Source of the DNA: Liolophura sinensis
Lineage: Eukaryota > Mollusca > Polyplacophora > Chitonida > Chitonidae
Direction: 5' to 3'
Assembly: GCF_032854445.1 (NCBI RefSeq)
Contig: NC_088302.1
Coordinates: 3,522,338 to 3,586,337 of the forward strand
DNA length: 64,000 nucleotides
The notes below the pieces were generated by a model that searched no databases, was not told the origin of the DNA, and worked only from the letters and a program-made list of their open reading frames with translations. Shown here piece by piece: positions 12,886 to 26,100 of the stretch. The stretch's first letter is position 1. Each line of letters opens with the position of its first letter. Both the position numbers and the translations under genes were made by a program.

Positions 12886-13008
12886 TTTCATGAAACATAC
12901 TTAGTGTTAAGTAGCCCTTAGCTAAGTGCACTTCATATTTCTACAACATACACTCTCATGGTACTGCAGGGCAAACTTAGCTAAGTAAGTTTCAAGAAAC
13001 CGGCCCCC
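12886..13008. mobile_element. Probable MITE next to the second-family SINE
   Basis: Left arm TTTCATGAAACATACTTAG with TTAGCTAAG, right arm CTTAGCTAAGTAAGTTTCAA then GAAACCGGCCCC. The arms are inverted but imperfect, and the left outer end may be lost. Confidence 0.5.
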
Positions 13009-13579
13009 TCATCCTCTGAATGTCTAACTGATGTCAGTTTCAGACCTATAAACAAGACCTCAAACCTTCTCCGAGAGAGCTGCAGTGACATAACAAGCCT
13101 TGAAAGCAAGACAGCCCTGCATGGCTTGAAAGATGATGTAAGTCTAACCGATCACTTGTCCACAGTGACCCTGACCCACTGGCCCTGACCCACTGACCTG
13201 AACCCACTCAATAATTGCGTTTAAGTCTAGTGAGTCAGGGTAAGTCTAGTGTATTGCACAATGCCTGGAATGAGGGGTCTGTGTCAACTCGTTCCATTGT
13301 TAGGGTCTTTGTGAAAAGTTTAATTACGTCAGTTTCAGACTGTTTATGGATGTCAGGCTCAGCTAACGTTCACACAAGTCGACATCGACCAAAGGCAGCC
13401 AGGGACCCAGCTAGGCTCCACATCTGACAGAAGTTTAACAGACCGAGTTCTCCATACCAGGGACACTGATGGAGACCCCGAAACAACAGCAGTAAACGCA
13501 CTGTCTGCACCTGGATAGAGAGAGTTTGAGACACGGCGCTCAGTAGACAATCACTGCCCAGACGCCTGGATTTAAAGGT

Positions 13580-14460
13580 GTTTGGGAGAGGGTGCTTAGT
13601 AGAGAAGCATTGTGTGGACTAGGATGAAGAGGTGTTAGGAGAGCTAGGTTGCCTGCCTGGACGCCTGGATAGAATGGTGTTCGGCAGAATCGCTGCTTGA
13701 ACGCCTGGATGGAGAGGTGTTTGGCTGAAGCGCTGCCTGGACGCCTGCTTGGAGAGGCGATTGAGTAAAAGCGTTCAATAGAGGAGCATTGCCTGCCTGG
13801 ACGCCTGGATAGAATGGTGTTCGGCAGAATCGCTGCTTGAACGCCTGGATGGAGAGGTGTTTGGCTGAAGCGCTGCCTGGACGCCTGCTTGGAGAGGCGA
13901 TTGAGTAAAAGCGTTCAATAGAGGAGCATTGCCTGCCTGGACGCCTGGATAGAATGGTGTTCGGCAGAATCGCTGCTTGAACGCCTGGATGGAGAGGTGT
14001 TTGGCTGAAGCGCTGCCTGGACGCCTGCTTGGAGAGGCGATTGAGTAAAAGTGTTCAATAGAGGAGCGTTGCCTGCCTGGACGCCTGGATAGAATGGTGT
14101 TTGGCAGAATCGCTGCTTGAACGCCTGGATGGAGAGGTGTTTGGCAGAAGCGCTGCCGGGGCGCCTGGATGGAGAGGTATTAGGGACAGGGCGCTCAGTA
14201 AACATACGCTGCCTAGACGCCTGAATTTAGAGTTGTTTGGGAGAGGGTGTTCAGTGAACAAACACTGCCTGAACGCCTCGATTTAGAGTTGTTTGGGAGA
14301 GGAAGTTCAGTAGAGAAGCACTTTCTGGTTGCCTGGATGTACCGGTGTTTGACGGAGGCGCTGCCGGGGGCCGGGATGGAGATTATGGAGAGGTGTTTGA
14401 GAGGGCACTCAGTAAATTAAAGTTGCCTGTCTGGACACCTGGACAGAGGAGTGTTTGGTA
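13580..14460. repeat. Minisatellite with 140-bp higher-order unit built from about 47-bp subunits
   Basis: The basic unit is GACGCCTGGATGGAGAGGTG with TTTGGCAGAAGCGCTGCCTG. Three diverged subunits make a 140-bp block whose marker CGGCAGAATCGCTGCTTGA recurs at 13682, 13822, 13962 and 14102. Flanks contain further diverged single subunits. Open frames on either strand here are by-products. Confidence 0.92.
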
Positions 14461-17171
14461 GAAGCGGCACCTGGGCTCCTTGATGGAGTGGTGTTGTGTG
14501 TGTGTGTTGGGGGGGGGCGATTTCATTTACTGTTTTGTTGTTGTTTGACTGCCATATTCGTGTGCTTAATTATGTGTAGGTAAACATTCTCCTAAATGAC
14601 ATCGTTGTGATACAAATTCCCAGGTTATTTAGGCCAGCTAGACTTGGGTTGGCCATGTATGTCGTCAACCGCCGAGCCGGCCAATTGCAGATTGGCTAGG
14701 CCGGTAAATCTATTGTTTTTGGTGGATTTAAAGTGATTATTACGTTTCTCAGAAGGCCTCCCGGTAATATACTGTTTAAACAGGTTAGAATGTCTATAAT
14801 TAGGACCAGTAGCTAAATCTGTACTCTAATCTTTTAATGACATACCTTGCTCGTGAGTTGTTTTCGAGTTAGGATCAAGCAGCTGAGCAATGGATTCGAA
14901 CATGGAACAAGGATTCTCAACCTATTCTGTATAGGAATGATTATATAGGTAAATTACTATCAATGATGTCTCGCACCTACTCGTCACTGACTAGTTTGCA
15001 ATACATAACAAATGGAGTGGAGAGGTGGTTGGGGTGTGTTCTGTGAACAAAAGAGGTTCCTCTGTAGAAGGATTTACTTATTTTATGTGGTGGATTTTTT
15101 CACGCTGTATTCAGTTCGCTGGGAGTTCGCTGGTACGACGATGGCGATGTTCATGGATGAGAGAGACCAGGACGATAAAAACCACCGCGCACGCGCATGG
15201 GAACTGGGCCAATTTTTTAACATGCATGCGACATTGTGAATTGAGGAGGACATTATATAATCAAGTTTTAGTCATTGAATAAATTTCCGCGAAAAGCCAC
15301 AGAGTAAAATGCATCGTTGCCAAAGATTTTCTTGATAAGAGAATATGATGTGACTGAAATATTATTTGAATCACACGGTGATATCAAATCACTATGTTTA
15401 CACAGTACTTAGATTACCAGGAAAAAGCAAAAGAGATCCCGCAATAACAGATGGTAGACCGTGATTACACCACACGATGGTACAAGCTGTGTGCAGATCC
15501 GCTTGTTCTCATTGAGGCAATAGGTGAGCATGTTACACTCTGGGGCGTTACCAGACGATATAGATGATATAGGGGCATGTATGCCGGTGTTTTTGTGCAT
15601 AACATTCGTGTAGTAATTTACAGGCGTGTGTAACATAGAAATTCAGATGCATGAGCTATAATTATTATTATATATTATATACCCTTAACTCGTCGCATTT
15701 GAAAGGACACGAAAGCTTTAATTTTGTCATATCAGTAATATATATATTACAAGTGGCCTGATAACTCAGCCACTATGTATGACAGCACTGTTGAGAATAT
15801 GTATAATTATTCACCGTAAACACGAGGAATTGGGACTAAAAATAAAGCACAGACATGTAATGAGAGCCAACAATACAGCAGCACCAATTAACTACTGTTA
15901 CACAGCCCTGAAAAATGAGCATCAGTATGGCGAGATTCGTATGTTAACACCGTGCCACCAGTCTCCCTCTGATGCCCTTTTTTAACCCACAAAGATTGTT
16001 TAGAGTAAAATAAATATTTACGTGAACTGGCAGTCTCTATGAAATAGTTACCAATTTACGGTTTTCAAGATTGTATTCAGCACATCAAACACAGGCATGT
16101 TGGAGGATGTGTTTCGTTCTTTAGTTGAGCATTGTCTGAGATCTTTTTTACCGTTCTAACATTGGACAATCCAAGATATTTCATCTTTTAGAGCATTTTT
16201 TTCTGCTAAAGAATAAAAATCATTGTTGCAGTTGGCATTTACTTCGTATACATACGATATTAAATTTAACAGAAAGTGTGTTGCCTGACTGATGCTAGAA
16301 TAATTCTGTCACTGAAGCAGATTATTCTGTTCATCATACGTGTAGCACACCTATTCTATTAATTCAGCGTAAATATAATGTTAGACTAACAGGGTACTGT
16401 GCTAAATATTTTTTATGACAGAACACATTTTAGTATTGTTCAGGAAAAAAATCATTTTAAAATGAACAAATTATTATTTTTGGAGTGTAAAACATTCTTT
16501 ACAGAACTCGTATGAAAGACGAGGATGACCGGTGCTACGTTAAGCTAATTCACATTCTTACTGCCAGATGTACATTACCTTGTTAGAGAGTTTTGATTTC
16601 ACTCCAACAAATGCCTGTTTTGTACGTGGCTGGTAGACCTGTATTAACTAAATTGCTCAGTACTAAGATATGTTTCAATGGTCGTTATAGACTATTCACT
16701 GGTATTGCGAGCCAATTATTTCCAAATAACCATGAAAATTAATTAACGTATCTCGGTAACGGAATTTATGTGTTCATTCGACTAGGTACACATTTGTTTG
16801 TTAACTCAGAATACATGTGTGTAGATGAAATCTGTATAATGAGCATTGTGGACATCTTTAGCCTAGGCTATTTGTGGACGAGGTGAATAGGCCGGTTATC
16901 GAGGATGTGATTATAAAAGATGGTTCAAGTATCGTCCTGTTTACGGCTTGTGCCCGTGGGGCTGGTTTACATCAGAGGATGGGAGAAGAACTAACGGTAC
17001 CCTGCAGTAGGAGTGTTTCAGCGCATTTAGACGTTCTAGTCTCTCCGATAATCAGACGCTGGGTGAAAAGCCGGCACGTTAGATAACAGATAGCCCCGAT
17101 GTACCTCCGCAGACCAGCTCCCTGCTGCTCCATGTTCCAGTAAAAAACATAAGATATCCTCGGCATTCAGA
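14461..17171. other. Intergenic DNA upstream of the receptor, no gene recognised
   Basis: AT-rich sequence with only short open frames and a TG-then-G tract at about 14490-14518. The last few hundred bases should hold the promoter and 5' UTR for exon 1A, but no core element is distinctive. Confidence 0.4.
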
Positions 17172-20100
17172 ATGAAGACAGGGAACTGGAGCTTGCAGTT
17201 ACAGAATAAAACTTCTGGAAGTGCCGATGATGACAATGTTTACGTAATTCTAACAGCTATGATGTGTTTGCTGTCTGTTCTAGGCTGTATTGCCATTGTC
17301 GTTGTCTACCTGGCATTCCAGCGGCTCCGGACTCCCACCAGAAAGCTGCTGGTGTACTTAAGCGTGGCAGACCTGTTAACCGCCATCGGTAACCTTCTTG
17401 GTATCGTCTGGTTCATCTTCAGTGACAGCGTTCTTATCCACAGAAGTATGGGGTACTGTAAATTCCACGCGGCTCTTACCGTCTTCTCCAGCATCAGCTC
17501 GTTCATGTGGACTTTGACGATGGGCCTCTGTCTATACTTGTGCATCGTGAAGAACAAACCAAAGGCTGTTGAATCACATATGGTGTATTTCCATTTGGCA
17601 TGCTGGGTTTTCCCAGGTAAGTATTAATAAGCGGTTTACTTTATGTGATTGGTGTTTACATTATCCTCGAGATTACACATTTTGCACATCAGTAACCAGG
17701 GCAAAGTCAACCGACCTCGGATTTAAACCTTTTAAAACCGGATTTAACACAATCCGCAACAAAAGTTCCAGTCACAGCAGCCCAACCAGCTACAGACAAG
17801 CATTTTTATTCTACAGAGATGAAAGTTGTCATCATTTATGTGGAGTACAGGATTTTTTTTAAATAAGTCTAATTTAGGAAAGTTACACAAATGTAACTTA
17901 ATTTTGCATATAATTTTGCCCTTTTTAGATTATACTTTATCAGTTTTCGTCTCTAGCAAGGTACGATCAAGTCGAGTATCCGGGAATAGCTGGGTTCAAC
18001 AACGTAACCAATACATAATATAGAAATCTCCTGGGTTATTTATGCCGGCAGAAGATTGCATTTAACGACCACACTTAAAACTGAATGTGTAGACCCTGTG
18101 TCAAAGCGCACATTGCCGATGCAATAAATGTGAATGTCTTCTTGGTTTTATGTTGGAAGCGAAGCGGTTTGTTTAAGAACAGATGTCTGTAATCCGGATA
18201 AAGGGCCTTCAGCAGCCATGCCACCATTAAAACATTTTTAGGAGAATGTGACCGATTACTGCTTGATTTTAGATGATGAGAATAGTCTGACTACCACAGC
18301 GTCCACATAGTGTGATAACCCTCCTTTTTATAGAGAATTTAAAAATGTCAGTAAAAGTCAGATATAACACTTTGGTTGTTGAATGATTAATAAGTCATCG
18401 TTTGCTTTGTCTTTTCCACCAAACCCTTGACAAACCGAAATGCTACAAGGATGAAGTTTTAGCACACACAGGAATATAAAAGTCATTTGATCCATAATTT
18501 TAAGTTTAAGTTCCACCTTTTAGTACCTTAATTTAGTTAATCAGCTGATGTTCTAATCAAAGCATGTCTCATGAAATGGACGTTTTAATTATTCCTTTGT
18601 TCATGGATTGTCGTACAGCATACTCTGACAAAGGCTTTTTGAAAGTTTACACCGTGAATCAAATCAAACATAAACGCACTACTTTACTCGCTAGGAAGTT
18701 CGTACTCTAATAGAAAAATGCTTTGGAAAACATCATGAAGATTAGAAGTAAAAGAGCACAAATCTAACGGCACTTCTACCTGGCACGGTAATCCAAACAC
18801 TGTGCTTACCATAGCGCTATAAAACTTATTGCTGCATAAATTTAGCCCTTAATTGGCATTGATGATACCAGTTTATAACAACGTCTCATTTCAAAGGTGG
18901 AACAGCGCCGATTTTATTCAGTACTCAAGTCATGCCCAATTTGCTTTGCGAAAGAACCGTAATCGGTCGCAAAAGTGTTGTATTGTTCTTGAGTGTAGGA
19001 TAATCTTCATTAGGATAGACCACGATAGACCCTGAACATCAATATCATCGTTCATTGCCCTACTGGACAGACCAAAGAATAATGACTGAACAAGTAAAAG
19101 TAATTAATAGTGATATTGACCACGTCGTGCCTTCGGCGGCATCTGGATTTGAACACTCGTGCACCTAAATGCTCACTGTGCCTCTACTAAACTTCAGTCA
19201 CCAAAATAATCTTATCTGCTGTAAACGATAAATGCATACAAACTAGTATTGTGTAGGGAAATTTGCTGGCAATATGTTTGGGCTACAGTGCATTTTGCTG
19301 GCAACATGTTTGGGCTACAGTGCATTTCGCTGGCTGCATGTTTGGGCTTTAGTGCATTTTGCTGGCTGCATGTTTGGGCTACAGTGCATTTTGCTGGCTG
19401 CATGTTTGGGCTACAGTGCATTTTGCTGGCTGCATGTTTGGGCTACAGTGCATTTTGCTGGCTGAATGTTTTGGCTACAGTGCATTTTCCTGCGGATACA
19501 CAGCTCCCCCATGTAAATTTCCTGCACATTGCGTTGTTATATAGACGAGGTGTTGTATTCTCATGATTTCTCACAACCAAGGTACTGTAAATGTGGAAAG
19601 GCCAATCAAATATACAGCAGTATGGTCTAAAGTTACAACTACAGTGAGTGAACCTTCAATAGCTGCTTGTATTCGTATTCTACTTTCTGTAGATTTACTA
19701 AATTTACAGTATTTATCTCTGTGGTCAAATACAGCAATTCAATGGCGTTACTCAGCCGCGGTTTATACTGTTAGGCACAACTTTTCCCCAAGAAAACAGG
19801 GTTTACGTCCCTGGTGACAAGAAAGCCATTTGTCGAATATTCACTTCTGAAGAATGGGAGTTTTGTATAATAAGGACATAACAAAGACATATAGGAATAA
19901 AAAACAAGAACATAAAGAGCTGAAGGTAGTCACACACGGTATTGATAAACATTCAGTTAGATCACAAATATCGCTTGTTTTGTCAGAAAAACCTGTGGCG
20001 GCATTAAAATTGTCTTAGGGAACAGAACGCTCATGGTAGGATCGATACTAAAGATGATAGCCGGGTTCTATAAAGGTCAGTAAGAGGAAAATCTCGTATA

Positions 20101-23100
20101 ATACGTGCTGACGTGAAAGACAGAGCAGCAGAGTAAAAATGATTTTCATATGAAGAACATTGGGCTGGACAGACAATGTACACATTGAAATCTCATTGCA
20201 CCCAAGTAGTAACCCCACAGCACGTCACCAAAAGCCGTTTATAAAACGTTTAAACTTCGATATGCTGTATTTTATAATTAGTGTGAATCTCTGAGTGGAT
20301 TCAGCAGTGCTTTTGTTGAGGCCAGTACTCTGTCTTGTATATTTGTGAGGAAGAAAGCACGATGTTGAAACTGAACATAGAGATGTGTGCTTATGCATTC
20401 TTTTCTACTTACGATTCACAATTAGCGGACCAACGTGCTTTTAACCTAATTAGAATACCAAACAGCTATACATATAGGCCTATGTCTTATTTAGGGGGCA
20501 ATTACGGCCTGGATTACAGTATGAAGGAACATTACGCATGGATAACATACATGTGATACATGACGTTGTCTGGATAAAGGTACGCTAAGGAATTGAATAA
20601 GTCATGGCCTGCTTCTCCGTGACTGGTACTATATGCGTGCTGTATCACGTCGTTTGTGTAGAAGACTAAGCCTTATGAAAGTGACGGCTTTACACTGTAG
20701 GTGTTCAGTACAGATTTAACACAAACCGTATTTCAATCCTGAGTGTTTTCCCATGGACTGGCGATGTACATGACTCAAAACAAAATTAAGAGAGCATGGG
20801 CTTATTTTACTCAGATAACAATGTATACAAGACCGTTTGAAAGATACTGGAAATAGCTTATTAATGTTAACATCACTGGATCAGAAATGGTCCATTACAC
20901 GAACATAATGATTTGTAATAAATGGGTTCATGTATGAGGGAAGGTCTGGCATAAACCTTCAGATGGTCGTGGGTTTCCTCTGGGGCTCTGTCCGATTTCC
21001 TGCCACCATAATGCTGGTCGCCTTCGTGTAAGTTAAATTAAATAAATAAATGGTTTCATTATTCACCTACAACACTGCCAGCAGTAAGCCACCATTGGCT
21101 TTCAGCATCATTTGATAGGAGGAGTTGTAACGGACATTTGTCTTCGTTTGTTCAGCCTAAACGGTTTTATTGAGCTCTCGTTTTTCCTGTAACCACTCGA
21201 CTTGCCCAACAACATAAAGATGTGCCATTTATAGAGACTAGCGAACACGGCGCCCACTTTCACTGCTCCTTCTCCTGGTGAATTAATTACTACGGATCTG
21301 AATGTTCCATGACAAACAGCTCACTTATGTGAAGTAGTAATAAGCACGCCCATTTGCCCACTGCGTTCTGGACAAACCATGCACTGTTGTTAATTATTTT
21401 GTGTAACATATGCATTTTACCAACACGTTTAACACGTCATTTAATTTAACTCAGTTCCTATGAATAATGAAAATATTTGACATACTTCCGGGAAAATAAA
21501 TCTAAATGAATGAAAGTGATTTTCATTTTTAGCAAAATTTCTGAATGTCTGTTCGTGTTTGAAAGGCTTTTCTTGAAGAGAACAGATTGAGAGTGTCTTC
21601 ATATCAAGACACCAACTGATTTGACGTACTGTATTTAGATTCACACGTACTGCAGGATTTGTATATGCTACATCTTCGTGGACACCTTTAACGCTTAAGC
21701 CTATTTCATGAGCACATGTAAAGAAATAATAATGTTGTTGCTGAAGTAGTGGTCAAAATATAAGCTGTTTTACATTTCCAGAATCAAAACACTCATGGCC
21801 GTCAGTTACTTGATCACCTCCGGCACTTGCCACATCTGGACGTCGACAAAGACGTTTCTGTATCCCTACATATAATGAAGTCATTTTTCTGTTGAGTCGC
21901 TTCTAAGTGTGCTCCACTCCATCGTGCTACAGTTAGCTACACACGAGCAGTTTGCTGATAACTAGCAAGCTTTAAATCACTCTGGTTATAACTAACGACG
22001 GATTTGAAACTACGTAGCTCTAGCCCATAGACTCGGCGATTTCCATCTGTAAATCTCGCCCTTTTATGAACATGTTTGGCTTGAATGGAGCCCACAATGG
22101 TGGTAATTCTACAGCAGCTGGGCAGGAAATATTATACGTCTGGCTGACTGGAATCACATCAGTCTCGTCCATATTGGGATGTGTTTTTCTAGTCGTGCTA
22201 TACTGTGTCTATGAACACCTTCAGACCTATGGCCGCCAGCTGCTACTATATTTGAGCATTGGTGATTTTCTCACAGCAGTGGGCAACGTGCTGGGTGTCA
22301 TATGGTATGCGAACAATTCCAGGTGGGCAGTATTGGGTGCGTCCTATTGCAAGCTGCAGAGTGCACTGACCATTTACTCCAGTAATGTGTCTTTCTCTTG
22401 GACACTGGTCATTGGGATCTACCTTAATCGGACCATAGTGACTACACGAGGGCGTTGTGTAAGGCATTCTAAGGTATACATTCATCTGCTCTGCTGGGGA
22501 TTCCCAGGTAAGCAGAGGTATAACACGATAGGACATCACTTATAGGAAGTGCGTTTGCTTTGCGGCATCTTTGGAATTTCAGTACAAATTTTGTTTCACA
22601 ATTCATGTTTCCATAGAGAAAAGATACAATTCTTAGAGAATAATTAAATGCATATGCACAAACATTGCACTTGTATTTTTCTTTGCACCATCTTCGAGTC
22701 ATTATACCTTACTCACATATGCAATATTACCCACGTACACTTAGCAGCCCTACCGTACTGTGTGCATGGTTGTGAAGGCCACAGATGGCCAAGCCAGCAT
22801 ATGTACTTCAGTGCCTGTCTTTGAGCATAGTAGGTAGAATTTACACATGTAATCACGCCATCAGAACCTTCAATCTCCACATTTCTAAACTGTTCCCAGT
22901 TTCGACTGTCTGGTAATCTACAGCGCTTTCAACATTGACATATAGGGAATACCAGAACTTAAGCATAAATCGAATTTATATGAGACGCACCAGTATAGCA
23001 TCTCGTCCGCAAAAATGCCAACAGCTAGTTTAGAGATGTTGTGCTTACACTCAGCGTATAGGTTACTAAATTTCCTGGCGCTGTCATTATTGTACAATGC

Positions 23101-26100
23101 GGTATGGATGTGATTTAAGCATGATTGGTGAAAGGCCAGCAGAATTATACGTCTTGTTCTGTGGATTAACGCTGTGTCATTGACAAGACAACTGTATTGG
23201 ACTTGTCAATACTTCAGTAGTTAAAGGCAAACACCCGTGTTTATTTCGCCAGAAATGGAACTATATTTCTTTTCGTGAATTTCCACTTTGTGTCGTATTA
23301 TAGGATTTTATCGTCCTATGAAAGCCCAGACTTCAGTCCAAGACTACGCTTATTTTATGAAAACAGGAACAGATTTACCAAGGTCAACAAGCAAATCCCT
23401 AATCTCTAACAACAGAAATGTAAAACGTGCCGACACCACTGTAAGATTACTTTCTAGAATTCGTTTGAGGTATTCACGAGGAAAAAACACTGCTTCTGCC
23501 AATTGGGTTAGTGGCAAGAGCCGGGTTAAGGACAGTATTATATAATGGTCTAGGGTCATGTGCAGTGTGTGTAACAAAAATTACAGTGTATAATAATTTG
23601 TGATGGAACCCATAATCTGGGATAACGACAATTTCGCTTTGCTAAAATGTCGCGGAAGCTACACGGGATCTTGGGGGATCTTGGGCATCACTCACAAAGC
23701 TTTGTTGGATCTAATTTCTTAGGACATTAGTCAACAGAACACCTAGCCAAGGGTAACAATCATTGATACAATGCCAAAAGACGTGCAAAAAATAAAAACC
23801 AATGCTTGAATCATTTAGAGCAAACTATATATGCGATTATTTTTTTCTCGATCGCAAAATGTATGGAAATATCAAATGAGCAATTTTGTATAAACCTGCA
23901 TGCTGTAATTAGTATAGTTAATACGGAAATTTCTCGTATTATAAATGCATAAAATGTCCCATTATATAGTTTAGAAGATATGAGCATGTTCAATGGGCTC
24001 TGCGCCATCTGGTTGCTCTGATACGGTATGTCAATCTGGTGCGATAAAATCACATTGTTTACAGTTCAAATATTTGAATGCATTGATAGCACCGTAACAA
24101 GGATCTAAACAAAAACATTGTATGTTCAGACAAGTTTATCAGTGGTCTGTCTGGTGGTGATTTATGGCGACTCAACTGTGCCACCAATGCTCTTTCACTG
24201 TTAAAGAAAAAATAATTAAAAACGGTGACTACAGAATCAAATAATATTCTTTTTATTTGTTATCATAAAATGTACCGGTCGAGTCACATAGCAAAGACAT
24301 TAAAAATGGTATTTTTTGCTGCCTCGCTTGGTGTTTAGCACTTAGAGGTGAGAGGACGGAAACAGGGACTGTTAGGCCCGGTGTGGAGTGTCATGTCTGA
24401 TGTCTTCGGCATGTTACTTCAGTAGCGGCAGCAGTTTGCTCTGCCACAAGAAGACACAGTATATGAACATGTACACATACCTAACGACTCCTCGTTGTCA
24501 TACGACTGAAAAAATGTTAGGTACGACATTGAACCCCAAGCATTCATACATACATATAAAATATACATCTTATTGAGAAAGTAAAATATAAATACATAAC
24601 ATATATAACATAACATATATAAACACGAAACAAAACCATTTACTGCTGTTGTAATTTTCTGTTTCGTTACAGCGATAATAGCGTCGGTTGCCCTTGGGTT
24701 TGATGTTCTGGGGTACGACCAGTCCTTAGACCAGGCCACGTGGTGTTGGATCGACCCCCGGGTACCCCATGCTCTCTTCTGGCAGTTCTTCACAGGCAAG
24801 GCCTGGGAAATCATCTCTTGTGTCCTCACGACAGCCCTCTACGCTCGTCTGAAAATATTCCTTTTGAAACAGGTAAGTTTGGTGCTATAAAACAAATATA
24901 CTTTTTCTAGTTTCTCCTAAGCTCGGAATTTTTGCTGTGCGGGTTAATAATCTATAAGGCAACGCGAAAAATAAACGTTCCTGGTACGAAATATTGATTT
25001 ACGAAGTTTTGTGAAATTGCATACATGACACGGAATGGCCTGTGACTTTCCAGTGTGGGATGTAGGCCTACCTCCCTCTGACGGACTGCAGACAAATGAG
25101 AAGTCTTGTAATGTAATTCAACAGACACTTTCGGATCTATAAACTCAACAAATAAGTAAATTAGAGGAAATATGGTGTGACTTCATTTTGAAAACAAGAT
25201 GGACAAAAGGTCTGGCTTCCTTTTCTTTTACTGTTCGGTATATTTGCTACAAGTGAACTATTTGGTTCGATTAAAGTAAATTGTCGTTCAGCAAATTTAC
25301 ACGAACGACAATTTAAAATAAATATTGATAGCCTTAATAGCAATTTGTATTTAATCTATTAATCGACATGGCAAAGGGATTGTTTTATTTGCAGAGATAT
25401 TCTGGAAATGTAAACAAGCGTTCACTTTCTATAAGGGGAACTATGAGACTTTTTGGCGGTGATTTGAAAGCAGGTTCATCATCCATCACAGAATGTATAG
25501 AGAGCAGATGGACATTTTCTCCAGTGTACACTTGCCAAACTTTGTGGAGAAGCTCTCATATATAACCCCTGGGTTAATTTTCCTCAAGTAGTTTGCTCAA
25601 TCTTAAGATGATAACCTGGTCGATACAGGATTGGGCTGCTTTTTTATTCGCTTTCAACGTGTGGAGAATAAACGAACGTAAGGAGCTGGTCAATTTCTCT
25701 TGCTGCAGAACCATTGAAAGGGGAATCCTTGCAAACGATTTGTGGTTTCTCTAAAAACAAAGCAGTATGTTTACATAACCACTGAAAACGTTTTGATTAA
25801 TGTAACCTGAAGTTTTGATACTCCCAGATGTAAGGCATGTGGATGTTGTCAGTTATAGTTTCCCTGCGCTGATCGGACCTAATATGTGGTTTAAAGAAAA
25901 ACACACCTTATTCTGGCATAACAGATCACGATGTTCACACGATGTAAAATACAACTCAAAAGCCAGTATAAAGCCCACACGATACACAAATACTAGAACA
26001 TCGCAATGCAAGTAAACATCAAAGGTTTCTTTGGAATGAAATTAATCATGTTACTTAAAAGTAAGCCATACAGCTGCGTAAGCGAAATTCCCATCAGCAA

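Noticed and set aside
13915-14261. Minus-strand open frames rich in SPSRRPGSA and TPFYPGVQA
   Set aside because: They are translations of the 140-bp minisatellite; overlapping frames exist in several phases.
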